Source: Cryoendolithus antarcticus
Taxonomy: Eukaryota; Ascomycota; Dothideomycetes; Cladosporiales; Cladosporiaceae
Assembly: GCA_002077065.1 (NCBI GenBank)
Contig: NAJO01000014.1
Location: 186,001-250,000 of the forward strand
Length of the DNA stretch: 64,000 nt
Direction of reading: 5' to 3'
In this document: positions 44,199-55,135 of the stretch, in pieces
Layout: each line of letters begins with the position of its first letter
Position numbering within the stretch: the stretch's first letter is position 1
The notes under the pieces: model-generated
Seen by the model: the letters and a program-made list of their open reading frames with translations, nothing else
What the model was told of the DNA's origin: nothing
The model's database searches: none
Program-made: the position numbers and the translations under genes

Positions 44199-44720
44199 GT
44201 TGGTGAAGTTGTGAACGGACCTACATGTAGGCGATAGATCTCGTCTGCGGTCTTATTGAAGGATACACAAACCTGCGTATGCCCGGTCGATCGCTTATAT
44301 GTGCTCGCACAGAGGAAGACTTGCCGATCTAGTAGCAAGGTACTTTCTAGGAAGCAACGAGAGGTGAAGTCGCGTCCAAACACGCCAAGCCTCACTCGGG
44401 GAACACGCCGGCGTTGATCCGGTAGCCAACAACTGATAGAGCTCTGACGGTCTCCCAGATGCACTCGTAGCCAGACGTGAATCATACGAGGCGCTAAGAT
44501 ATTTGATCTAGTACAGTGATCGTCGTTGAACGTGCCTTACCATCTTCGTCCGCCTCACTGATATCCCATCACTACTCGCGACGTCTCACATCCTCTTACC
44601 CATTTTCCTCCACGTCAACCACCCTGCGCCGACCTCACCCATGCTCTCTAAGTTCTGCTCATCGGCACCTACTTCTGTTCATTCCCTGACCCACCATCGG
44701 ACGAGCCTCGCTTCTTCTTC
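44199..44720. other. Intergenic, no gene seen
   Basis: Spacer between the start of the F-box/LRR gene and the 3' end of the secreted-protein gene, on the same strand. No supported coding sequence. Confidence 0.45.
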
Positions 44721-46572
44721 CTAGATACGAATCTGTGCTAGTGTCAGCGAGTCCAAGACCCTCGATATTGAATCCGATCGAGCAGTGAGTACTTGCAAAC
44801 AGCAACCCAAGATGATCGCCAGCAGTAGACCGCCAATGCCAGCCCCCAACCCGATGGCAAGCGTGCGCCAATGCTTGTGGATCCAGCTGTCCGCTCTCGC
44901 GATATCACTGATCACCGGACTTGAGATAGAAGTCGGTATCAAGGTAGAAGGCGAGGTCATGGGGTGAACATTCGAGCCGAACGCACTCGTGATGACGCTA
45001 CCAATCTGGACCCCTGGCCAGGTCGCTGTTGCTCCCGACGGCAGTAGGGTACTCAAAGTCGAGATGGCCTTGTTCGTGCTCTGTAGGGAAGCAGGGCATA
45101 CGCCAGTCACAGACGCTGCACAGACGACGTTGGTGTAAGTGGTCAGCATTGTGGCGGTGCTGAGACCAGTATCCTGCCGCTTCGCGAGTGTCGCCGACGA
45201 AGTGACCGCAGGCGTTGCTGAAGCTGTCCGGTGTTGCAAGCATTCAGATGCCAGAGTCGTTGAAAAGAACGGCACGGCGATCGTACCGGTGGGCCCGATG
45301 CCATAAGTAGAGAAAGTGACTGAGGCTCCAGCAGATGCACCAAAGGCGAACGCGAACTCCTGATCAATTTGCAACTGACAGTCAGGGTCGTCCGGTGTCT
45401 CAGTCATACGTAAGACGAACTCTGCCACATCGGCAAAGACACCAGCTTCGATGCCGCCTTTGAAAACCGGCAAATGTAGAGCTGAAGCCTCCCAATCCGG
45501 TGTTGTACCCCATGCATTGTCAACAACTCCGGCGGCTACTCCAATGCGGAGGGTGGCGTTGAGCGTACTGCCGGCCGTTGTGTGGACCGTAATGGGAAGG
45601 AACTCGAAATCGCCGCCGTTGCTGTGGACGCGACGTCAGCATACATACAGAGCATGAACATAAGACTGAGCTCACAAGATGATCTTGGATACATTGCTGC
45701 CGAAGAGGTCAACGTGCAGCTCGGCGCCTTCGGCGATCTTTAGGTGCACGCCACTGGTGATGTCGATCTCAGCCCCAGCAGTGATGATCAGGTCCATGTT
45801 GATGTACAAGCCGAAATCCTGACCCGCAACGACCAGGCCAAAGCCTGGCACTGCTGTTTTCGGCACGATCGGGAGCTGATACTTGAGCTGTGACAGTGAT
45901 GTCTTAAGCTGCAGGAATAGCTCGATGCCCCCGAATCCAAATTTGAGCGAAGTGTTAGGTAATGGCGTAAGAGTAGGGAGCTCCAGCGTTCCGTTGTAAG
46001 TCGGCAGTGCCAGATTCTTCCAGTCACCATCAAAGAAGTTTATGACCTCTGTTTTCAACCACGCCTCGGTCTGGTTCGAGAAGCTGTCAGTAATCTCTTT
46101 TATGTCACCCTCGATCTCGCGAAGAGTCTGATTGACAAGCTGGCTTATGTCCAAATCGCCATCAATCGTGAGTTCAGCTGTGACTAGTCCCGAGATGTAG
46201 CACTCCTCGCAAGTAACTGTGACTTGAATGGACGGCCTCCCAGTGGTATCGTTGCCGGCCTTCGCTTGGCTACGAGTCGCATGTCAGTCAGATCCGACTA
46301 CACTCAAGCGTGCCACACACTTACAAGCTGATCAAAGTCAAGTCGTTGAAGGTTTGGTCCAATGTCACGTTACCCTTGTACACTTGATCCCGCTTCTGCA
46401 AATGAGAACCTAGTGCAGCGTGTCGCAGAGCTAAATGTGCATCTGGACTGTACGCTTCGACTGGCACAGGGGAAGGGGATCTCATCGCCATGTGCGGGGA
46501 GGGTACGCCGGCACTAGCGAGACCATGGAGCATGGTGAGGGTCCATGCGGTCAGATGTTGTGAAAGTCTCAT
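44721..46572 (-). CDS. Secreted or wall-anchored glycoprotein with C-terminal helix
   Basis: No family recognised. Three exons: 46325-46572, 45676-46269, 44721-45621. Introns are 55 and 54 bp (GTAAGT...CGTAG; GTGAGC...CACAG); joins read TLIS-FQAKAGNDTTG and SKII-FNGGDFEFLPIT. The product is 580 aa. The signal peptide is MRLSQHLTAWTLTMLHGLASAG, followed by a possible LQKR Kex2-like site near residue 60. The luminal part has several N-glycosylation sequons and beta-rich repeats (QVTVTCEECYISGLVTAELTI). A Ser/Thr-rich stalk precedes a membrane helix near the C-terminus (LAIGLGAGIGGLLLAIILGCCL) with a 25-residue tail. The topology suggests a cell-surface type I membrane protein. Confidence 0.75.
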
Positions 46573-47987
46573 GTTGACGACAGGCGTGAGGTCGCAATCC
46601 CGAGACTTGGCTGTAGCTATAGCGTGAGGAAGAACGAGCGGGGGGAAGATGGAGGACTGAAAAGAAGGAGTACAAGAGAAGCTTTCAGGCTATACCTATG
46701 CAGATCGGGGCTTGCAGAAAACAATGTCGGACGGGCTTATCTGGCGAGGCTGTGGAACTGCACCCCTTCTGGACCATCTTCGAGCAGCATGCCAACAGGG
46801 GACTGCATGACTGCGGAAAGCCACCAAAGTCTCGAACGCGGTATCGAGCGTCTGCTGGCCATAGCGACACTGTATCGGTAGCCGTTCGGACGAAGTGATG
46901 ATAGCAAGGCTATGGGTAGCTGCATGGCCTCCAGACCGAGTGGCATACAGGCGTCCTCGCTACTCTGCTCCTTGGACTTCGTCCTCAGAGCGGCCATGGA
47001 CGGTCGAACACTCACTATACGGCTTCGTCAACCATCTCATCGTATTACGACATCTAATGCTGATCAGCACTTGTTGATGGAGTCTCACTCAAGCATCAGT
47101 ACCTGACAAGGCTGCGGTTCAGCCTTGCAGCGGGGGATCGCAATGTACGGGCCGGCCGACGCCTATCTGCTTCACCAGGCCGCTCGTCTTCCCAATCTGT
47201 CGGTCAGGCTGAGGCAGTGTATGTATACTGCTGCGATTGTGGACGTGCAGGAGCTATTGATGTTGGGCTTTGCATGTCCGTGGCTGCGATGGCTGTAACC
47301 TCAGCCTCAGCCTGGTGCACGCGAAAGGCCAGGCCATTTGAGTATCCGAAGAGATTGCTATCGCGCTATCCCAGACTTGCTGAGCTTCGAGGTGAGTCGG
47401 GACAAGGTGACTTCACCTTACTCGAACCCGCGCGAGGCAGGCCCACGCCGAAACATCATGCACGTTTGTAGTGGCCCCGGACGAGGTCTCGCACAAATGG
47501 AGTCAGACATTCATGGTGATCTGAGTGGCCCAGCAGTCAGTGACTGTGGGACTTGCGTTGGTATCGACGCTCGGCTGCTGATGTCAACACAATGTAGGAG
47601 GGCGTTCTATGGAGGCTCGGTCACAGCCTACCCCGACGCAGGAAATAACTTCTGTGTATGCCGATCGACAGAAGGGACTCGATCTCGCAATTGCTGCAGA
47701 GACCGTGTCAATCACTGAACATGGCCGAGGGGACGAACATCAGGCAGAGCGTTAGTGACATGTAAATGGAAGATGTCTACGAGGTACTCGATGTCGAGCT
47801 AATACTGTAGATCGACCGAGGCGAACCGAGGTGAGATCGGGCGGACACGGGCCGTCAACCTTAACTCCAGTCCCGCGCTAGTCTCCACCCTAACAGCTCC
47901 CCAGATATATTTCCAATGGCTTTCGCAACGTGTCGCTGACAACACTTCCCCTACATTCCCTGACCACCCTCACGCCCAACCGCAATC
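46573..47987. other. Intergenic, no gene seen
   Basis: A 1.4-kb spacer between two divergent genes. Small ORFs exist on both strands but none looks protein-like. It should contain both promoters. Confidence 0.45.
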
Positions 47988-48852
47988 ATGGCCGCCGCAA
48001 TCACCATCCTCCCCCCTCTTCACGAGCGCCCTATCAAAAACACCGTAGTCCTCTTCGACGTCGACGAAACCCTCACCCCCGCCCGCCGCGCCGTCTCCCC
48101 AGAAATGCTGCAACTCCTCTCCGCCCTTCGCCAAAAAGTCGCCATAGGCTACGTAGGCGGCTCGGACTTCTCCAAACAGCAAGAGCAACTCGGCTCCTCC
48201 AGCATACCCGTCACAAGCCTCTTCGACTTCTGCTTCGCGGAGAATGGCCTCACCGCTTACCGCCTTGGCGTCCCGCTAGCGGCGCATAGCTTCATAAAGT
48301 GGATTGGGGAGGAGGAGTATAAGAAATTGGTGAGGTTTGTGTTGCATTATGTGGCGGATCTGGAGATCCCGATAAAGCGGGGGACGTTCTTGGAGTTCAA
48401 GAATGGGATGGTGAATATCAGTCCGATTGGCAGGAATGCTTCAATACAAGAGAGGAAGGACTTCAACAAGTTCGATCTTGAGCATGGGATTAGGCCGAAG
48501 TTCATTGAGGCGTTGAGGAAGGAGTTCCCGCATCTGAGTCTCACGTATGCGCTTTGCCTCCAAGTTGACCTGGCACACACAGCTGACATGCTCGTCCAGA
48601 TACTCCATCGGCGGTGAGATCTCGTTCGACGTCTTCCCCACAGGCTGGGACAAGACATACTGTCTCAATCACCTCGCGAACGAGAAGAACCTGCCCAACG
48701 GCGTGGACTACACGACCATCCACTTCTTCGGCGACAAGACGATGAAGGGCGGGAACGACTATGAGATCTACAGCGACCCGCGCACGATCGGTCACAGCGT
48801 CAAGGGACCGGCAGATACGATGGCGCAGATCCGTGAGACGTTCGGACTGTGA
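47988..48852 (+). CDS. SEC53: Phosphomannomutase
   Basis: Converts mannose 6-phosphate to mannose 1-phosphate for GDP-mannose, and so feeds N-glycosylation, O-mannosylation and wall mannan. Exons 47988-48544 and 48600-48852 flank a 55-bp intron (GTATGC...TCCAG) joined as [27 protein letters not shown]. The product is 269 aa. The HAD-type nucleophile motif [10 protein letters not shown] lies at residues 25-34. Other family blocks are [43 protein letters not shown] and [24 protein letters not shown], the last with the metal-binding acidic residues. The sequence matches eukaryotic PMM throughout, with no gaps. Confidence 0.96.
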
Positions 48853-48987
48853 GGGAATCGCTATGAGGGCGATGTAATGATTTCACGAAGTCAAACAAAA
48901 TGCTTACTGACGGGTGCGACTGCAATTGTAGACTCTAGACCACAGTATAGACTAAACAAACATGCATTTCTAGCATCTATGCTGGAA

Positions 48988-49055
48988 TCAATCGCCGCTA
49001 CTGACGTTCACTCAGTGACCGTCAATCGCCGCTACTGACCTTAACCCAGTCACCA
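48988..49055. repeat. Two tandem 34-bp repeats
   Basis: Units at 48988-49021 and 49022-49055 share TCAATCGCCGCTACTGAC followed by a more diverged half, and an ACTCAGTGATG echo follows at 49059. They sit immediately 3' to the stop codon of the ADE16/17-type gene, in the convergent spacer with the phosphomannomutase gene. Confidence 0.8.
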
Positions 49056-49059
49056 TCAC

Positions 49060-50912
49060 TCAGTGATGAAACAACCGTATATGCTGCTCCACATACGTGA
49101 TCCCCAGCTTCTCCGCCGTCTCAAAGCAAGCCTGATCGTTTTGGCTCCCAAGCGGCGCAGCAATATACTTCACCCCACTCCGGCTCGCCCTGAACACATT
49201 ATCGATGAACGGGAAGAAAGCATCACTGCTGACAGCCACCTCTCCCAGCTTGCCCAACCACTCCTTCCGCTCCTCAGCGGAGAACGGCTCTGGCACTTCC
49301 TCGAAGTTCCGCTCATAGTCCGCTGCCTCGGCCTCGTTCTGGGGTACAGCGCCCGAGCAGAGCATGTCAATTGCGTTACTCTTGTCGGGCCGCTTCGTGC
49401 CTTTCTTCCATTTCACTGCCAGAGCGCGGGAGTGGAAGCGCATCCACCAATTGTCTGCTTTGTCACCGGCGAGACGCGTGCAGTGGATGCGGCTTTGTTG
49501 GCCGGCGCCGAGGCCGATGACTTGACCATTGAGGGCGTAGCAGACGCTGTTGGATTGCGTGAACTTCAAGGCGATGGTGGCGACTGTGAGATCTCGGAGA
49601 GCGGAGTCGGGGAGGGGCGGCGAGTCTTTGGGCGTGATGATGGAGTTGAAGGTGCTGTGGGGAGAGATTGTGGCGTCGTTGCGGGCTTGGGTCATAGTTA
49701 TGCCGAAGACCGTGCGGGCTTCGGTGGCGGGTGCGTTGTAGGAGGGATCCATTTGGAGTACGAGATATTTGCCGCCCTTCTTCTTGGAGAGAATCTCGAG
49801 GGCCTCGGAGCTGTAGCCTGGAGCAATGATGCCGTCGCTGACTTCTCGAGAGATGATCTTGGCGGTTGGGAGGTCGACTTCACGAGAGAGGGCAATCATG
49901 TCTCCAAAGCTGGACATACGATCAGCGCCACGGGCACGGGCGTAGGCTTGAGCTAGACCAGAGTCTGCGAGCCCATCAATGTCGTCGACCATGTACACTT
50001 TACGCTCCACGTCGTTGAGTGGCACGCCAATTGCGGCGCCAGCTGGAGACACATGCTTGAACGATGCAGCTGCCGGGAAGTCTAGCGCGGTGTCGAGCTC
50101 CTTGACGAGCTGCCATGCGTTGAGAGCATCCAGAAGGTTGATATAGCCAGGAGATCCAGCCAATGCCTTGAAGGGGAGCTTGCCCTCGGTCACATATGCT
50201 GCTGCAGGCTTTTGATGTGGGTTCGCGCCATATCGCAGTGCGATCTGTTGGCTGCCATCACCTGCATACTTTTTCCGGAAGAAATCCGAGATAGCTGTGT
50301 CGTAATCTGCCGTGTGCGTGAAAGCCTTCAATGCATGCAATTGCCGACTCTTTGCAGTTACCTCGCCTTTCTCAAGCTCCTGCAAGAACTCATGATAGTC
50401 CTCCGGATCGCTCAGCACAGTGACTCGGCTGTGGTTCTTGGCGGCTGCTCGGATTAAGGTGACTCCACCGATATCGATCTCCTCGACCGCCTCGGGTATT
50501 GTGACATTGATCTTCGCGACTGTGTTCTTGAAAGGGTACAGATTGCAAATGACATAGTCCACCTTCTGAATGTTCTGCTCGGCGAGGTCTTTCTCGTCTG
50601 AGGCGAGATCTCGGGCTAGGATGCCAGCGTGGACAGCGGGGTGGAGGGTCTTGACGCGACCAGAGAGCATCTCCGGGGCTTTGGTGATGGCGGAGACATC
50701 TCTACAGCAATGATTAGTAAATACGTCGCCGTAGAACCAGTGGTTGCATGGACACACTCAACCGGAAAGCCCGCTTCTCTGATCAGCTTGGACGTGCCTC
50801 CAGACGCAAGCAGACGGATGTTGTGCTTGATCAATCCCTTGGCCAAGTCGAGCAGACCAGTCTTGTCGTACACCGACAAGATGGCGATCTTCTGTTGGTT
50901 TGAGGATGCCAT
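49060..50912 (-). CDS. ADE17: Bifunctional AICAR transformylase / IMP cyclohydrolase
   Basis: Catalyses the last two steps of de novo IMP synthesis (ATIC; ADE16/ADE17 in yeast). Exons 50758-50912 and 49060-50701 flank a 56-bp intron (GTGTGT...TGTAG), giving [22 protein letters not shown]. The product is 598 aa. The N-terminal IMP cyclohydrolase domain shows [34 protein letters not shown] and YPFKNTV. The C-terminal transformylase domain has [12 protein letters not shown], the catalytic [15 protein letters not shown] and [18 protein letters not shown], with DAFFPFIDN and [16 protein letters not shown] near the end. A frame extends upstream of the chosen ATG ([12 protein letters not shown]), but that extension is not conserved-looking. 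Cytosolic. Confidence 0.96.
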
Positions 50913-51573
50913 GCTGGACTCTTTGGCTTGCTCTTCCTGAGCCACACGTCCCTGTATCTCTAAAAATCTTTCGAAGTGGCTCTGCCCCACGCCAGAACCC
51001 CGCGCTACGTCAAAGCAGCGGACACTCCCCTTAGCGTGTTACTTGTCGCGCGTCCTCAATTCTGACTTCACTCCTCTCTCCTCCTTTCACACACTCACAG
51101 CGACCACGCGATGGCGATGCAATGGCAATAATAATGTAGGCGAAATGTAGGTCAATATGCAGCAGGTAGCTCCACTTTTTCCCCAAGCGTTCATCGTTTC
51201 AAGGAGGGCGGCGTGCGGAAGCCTTTCTCATACACTGCGAGTCATTCCTTCCTTATCAATGAAGAGGCGGGTACAGCCGCTCGTTCACCTACCTGATGTA
51301 CATCCCCAGCACGCCAACCGTCACAACACTGCGCGTTCCCCGATACTCAATCGCGTGTCCACAATTACGCCCTGGACGCCGGGTCGCGCGCCCTATCATT
51401 GCACAAACCTCGCGGCCAACATCGCCGTCGCACATTCCACGTCGAGGCCTTACGCCGAGTCGCTACTGCGGGATTGACCACCTAACTGCAGGTTCGGATC
51501 GATGACATAGAGCCTAGGATCTCGCAAGAACGCCTGTTTCTGTCACTTCGAGCCAAGCTCAAGACCAGAGAGC
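50913..51573. other. Divergent intergenic region, no gene seen
   Basis: Spacer between the ADE16/17-type gene and the first F-box-like gene. It marks the change from housekeeping to accessory-type content. Confidence 0.45.
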
Positions 51574-53646
51574 ATGGCGCCTCAGCCGTCATACGACATG
51601 GCAGTGCGCTTTGCTCGCCGTAACTCACAAGATGGAAAGCGCGCCACTGTTGAGGTTGCACTCTGTCCACTGCTCGCGCTTCCGCCTAGACTTCAACGCG
51701 CCATCTTCGATCTTGCGTTTCCCGACACACCGGAACTGATGCTGAAGTGGCGACCTGGCTCTCAAACCTCAGATGTACCCCAACGCAGAACACGAGCGCC
51801 AAAGTGGTCACACAAGGTGAACGAGTGGCTGGTCTCGAAGGCCTTCTTTGCTGCGGCCGCTCGAGCATGGATGGGGAATCAAACGTGGCACTCCAGTTTG
51901 CCCCGGGTCTTCGCCAATCCCTGCTATGGCTTCCTGAAACGGAACAATACGCTCTTCCTACGATATGCTGCGCATATGCACGTGTGGCCCAAGACCAGTG
52001 GAGTCATCAAGGATATGTCATTCCTGCAAAACCTACGATGCCTCACATTTCATCTGGCGCCGTTGGACATGCGCATCGGTGGCGAAGACGGCACGGAACA
52101 CATTCTATCAGACAGAGCGCTCTCGTTGCTGCTGGGAAACCTAGGTCTACTGGAGCACGATCGACGTCATCTGGAAGGCGTAATTGCAGTTTACGTTGAT
52201 TGCGATGACTACATGGCCGCGAGGGCACCGACGGCAGCCGCTACCCACTGGCTCGGCCGGAATGCACGTCGGCTGGAGAGCGTGATTCTTTCACTGATCA
52301 CAAAGCCAATGAAAGCTTCCAAACCAAAGGCAGCGCCTTTCGCGTGGAAGTCTACGGTTGAAAGGGACTCAGAACACAGCCGCAGTGCAGTCAGTGCTAC
52401 AGCAAGTCTGCTCGTATCAACCATCAAGTGGTCGGCTACAGAGTGGGCTGCAGGTACCAAGATCGATTGGGCGGAAGGTCTGACTTGTACACGGGTAGCA
52501 CCGACCCCAGCGCCTCTTCAAGACCAAGTGCAGCTACTCTGCAAAGCCGTCCCCGTCCGCTTCATACCCTTTCGACTGTTCGATCTCCCGCAAGAGCTCC
52601 AAGACTTGGTCTTCGGTTTCGCGTACCCAGCGGAGCCAACAACCCGATGGATCTTCCCGAACGAGTGGAAACTGAGGGAGGTCGAGAAGCGGCGGCGAAG
52701 CCTTGAGTATGTCATGCAGCCCTTTCCAAGATTCAAAATCGATGACTGGCTGGTGTCAAAGCGCTACTTTGTCGGTGCGGCGACTGCGCAGTTAGGCAGC
52801 GCAGTCTGGAAAACGCCACGGGCATTTCGGCTCCGGAATGACGTCGCAACGCAAATGCTCCGGCAATTCATACAGCACATCGAGGTCAATCTATATCAGA
52901 TCGACGAGATTGCGAACAGCTGGCCGGGACTTCGCCATCTCACTGTCACCATCGCGCATGAATGGGCGCCGTTGTGCGACCAAATCGGGAAGTATGTGTG
53001 GCAGGAGCACTTCACAGACAATGAGGTGTATTCTCTAGTGACACATTACGATCTTGTGCATGTGCGTGGCTTGCAATCGTTCACCTTGAAGGTCGGGCAC
53101 TGCCTTTATGCCGATACGGATCCTGCTCGAAACATGTTGGACGCCAATGCGGCTCGCCTTGAGGCAGTGTTGCGCCGTCGCGTGATGCAGCCGAAGCCGA
53201 GTCCACAGTGGCAGTTCTTGGTGGCGCACGTACCAATATACTGCGGATCGAAGGTCTACTGGACGGAGCCTAGCACACTCAAGTCTGCAACTTCGACGTC
53301 CAATGCTCCGGTGAAACCTATCACCACCCAGCCCTCCGTTCTAGTCGAGTCTGCCGGTACATTCGCTTACCCGCAGACCACTGCCGCGACTGCATTTGTG
53401 GCAGGCAAGACTTATTCAGCCGTGTTACCAGGCAATGTAAACGGGACGACAAGCCGTGCATCTGTCAATCCGGCCGACCCAGGTCTACGCCTAGTGCCGA
53501 GCAAGGTCGGTTTGCGAACTCGCACCGCGCATCCCCCGGCTCTGCGTCGCAATGCTGTGCCGAGCCGCGACACACAGTCTGCTAGATGCGTTGTGGATCA
53601 AGGACTTAGGAAAAAGTTCGCCGAACTGCTGAGGCGGAAGAATTGA
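51574..53646 (+). CDS. F-box-like family protein, two-module copy A
   Basis: Single exon, 690 aa, apparently intact. It contains two diverged copies of the module also found in the three genes downstream. Module 1 (about 25-250) starts with PLLALPPRLQRAIFDLAFPD and has KVNEWLVSKAFFAAAARAWMGNQ. Module 2 (about 325-560) starts with FRLFDLPQELQDLVFGFAYPA and has KIDDWLVSKRYFVGAATAQLG. It ends with the shared motif IYCGSKVYWTEP near residue 555. The LPQELQDxxFxFAYP segment resembles an F-box or 2EXR-type helix. The invariant WLVSKxYF-AA segment is family-specific. The C-terminal 100 residues are Ser/Thr/Pro-rich and end in a basic helix, KKFAELLRRKN. The biochemical function is unknown. Confidence 0.7.
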   Translation: MAPQPSYDMAVRFARRNSQDGKRATVEVALCPLLALPPRLQRAIFDLAFPDTPELMLKWRPGSQTSDVPQRRTRAPKWSHKVNEWLVSKAFFAAAARAWMGNQTWHSSLPRVFANPCYGFLKRNNTLFLRYAAHMHVWPKTSGVIKDMSFLQNLRCLTFHLAPLDMRIGGEDGTEHILSDRALSLLLGNLGLLEHDRRHLEGVIAVYVDCDDYMAARAPTAAATHWLGRNARRLESVILSLITKPMKASKPKAAPFAWKSTVERDSEHSRSAVSATASLLVSTIKWSATEWAAGTKIDWAEGLTCTRVAPTPAPLQDQVQLLCKAVPVRFIPFRLFDLPQELQDLVFGFAYPAEPTTRWIFPNEWKLREVEKRRRSLEYVMQPFPRFKIDDWLVSKRYFVGAATAQLGSAVWKTPRAFRLRNDVATQMLRQFIQHIEVNLYQIDEIANSWPGLRHLTVTIAHEWAPLCDQIGKYVWQEHFTDNEVYSLVTHYDLVHVRGLQSFTLKVGHCLYADTDPARNMLDANAARLEAVLRRRVMQPKPSPQWQFLVAHVPIYCGSKVYWTEPSTLKSATSTSNAPVKPITTQPSVLVESAGTFAYPQTTAATAFVAGKTYSAVLPGNVNGTTSRASVNPADPGLRLVPSKVGLRTRTAHPPALRRNAVPSRDTQSARCVVDQGLRKKFAELLRRKN

Positions 53647-53878
53647 GCGCATACAAGATTGAGGAGGCAAGGTTCGTGGCAGTAAGTAAGGACGATGATG
53701 TCAATACCGCACGGGTTTTATGCGGATGCAGAAATGAGGTTCAGTCGCTCAAGTGGCAGCTGTTGCTCTTGGTGGACTTGAAGAACGTGCATTGGATCGC
53801 TTCATCGAGGTGGATTGCTAGACGATACAAGTTGCTGCATGTGCACCTACCGTTTCAAAGTGCATGCCGTTTCCCATT

Positions 53879-54590
53879 TCACAATCGCTTTCGCCGAATT
53901 AGCCACAAGCCTGCCACAGCTATCATCAACGTAGGCAGTCCAATCCCCACTCCTGCTCCGATCGCTATCTTCGTCGAGGTCGTCAGATGCAGCGCCTGCG
54001 GGCCTCCTGCGCCACCTCCTGCGCCATTCGTAGCAAGACCTGTTGGGACGCTGCCTGGTGTAGCCGATGTACGGGTAGCGTGCGCGCTGGAATTCCCGGA
54101 CTGTGAGAAGCTTGCCGAGCTAGATGTGCTGATTGAAGCTGAGCTGGTCATTGTGGCACGAGGATCCGCGGTGATGCTCACGCTGAACATGCTGCTTGCC
54201 ATGGAACTTAGGTATACGTTTGCACTCGGTGAGACGACCTCGCAGAGGCTGCTGATATAAGGCTGGGACGGACTCTGTCGCTGGCCGTCAGTCTCTGCTT
54301 TCGGCCCAAGTGGCTTCTCTGCGCGTGTGACGGGCACTCACGTTTCCGCATAGTGCCGCAAAGGCGAGCACGTTCGCTGCATTCGCCTTTGAATTCGCGT
54401 CTTGCGAAAGATCATTAGCAGCGTCTGCTTGTGTCTTCGCATCTTGCGAGTTGATCCACGCTAGTATCGTAAACACTCCCGCAGCGAGAGCGCCGGCCTG
54501 TAGGAGAATGTAGGCAGATAATTTGATGAGGGATACGAGTGTATCTGGCTCCTCCTTGTTCACTTTTGTTTTCTCGCTGTCGATGTTCAT
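53879..54590 (-). CDS. Small two-helix membrane protein, 214 aa
   Basis: No family recognised. Exons 54342-54590 and 53879-54274 flank a 67-bp intron (GTGAGT...CGACAG); the join reads AALCGN-SPSQPYISSLCEVV. I chose the ATG at 54590 (MNIDSEKTKV), which places a hydrophobic helix at about residues 20-45 (LIKLSAYILLQAGALAAGVFTILAW). The frame is open further upstream. A Cys-containing outer segment, a Ser/Ala/Thr-rich stalk and a second helix (IAIGAGVGIGLPTLMIAVAGLWLI) end in basic RRKRL. The Gly-rich second helix and basic stop resemble the membrane anchors of fungal wall-sensor-like proteins. It lies between F-box-like copy A and the HET gene. Confidence 0.6.
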
Positions 54591-55135
54591 GATGAGTACC
54601 TCAAATACACGATTTGACAAAGTCTGAGGCAGGGTCGATGCTATCGCAGGAAACGAATGAGATATACTTATACCCATTGGGACTCTCAGTACTTCGATGG
54701 TCCCGCTCGTGAGGCTGCTATGCAAGGCTGTCGAACCGCACAATGCCATTCGATGCATGATTGCAGGTAGTGGAGGCGGTGTTTCGCTTATCAGACGCCA
54801 TGCAGCCAAAGTTTGGGTGTCGCGTTTGGTTTGGTGTCCGAGCTCGGGGGTAAAGCTTGGTGCCTCTGTAATTCCTCCTGATCCATGCTCTTCTCTCATA
54901 TCATAGTGTCCAAACCTGTATGCCACGCGCTTGAGAATGCTTCGTCCCCCGGGCTCGCCCGTCTCTTCTAGCCTACCTTGCGCCCTCACGATGACATGAC
55001 GTGCTATCCCATACGATAATGGTTAGGGTGGCGAGATGAAACCCAGAGCCGCAATGATTGTTATTGCAGCACCGTTTTGTGTCACGACACTGCCCTCTGG
55101 ATCTGGATACCAATGAATGCTCGATAGTTTGCACA
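54591..55135. other. Divergent intergenic region, no gene seen
   Basis: Contains an open reverse-strand frame continuous with the small membrane protein, which could extend its N-terminus, but no motif supports it. It should include the HET gene promoter. Confidence 0.4.

Noticed and set aside
49063..49956. 297-codon forward ORF opposite the ADE16/17-type gene
   Set aside because: The reverse frame encodes an almost fully conserved enzyme; this is a codon shadow.
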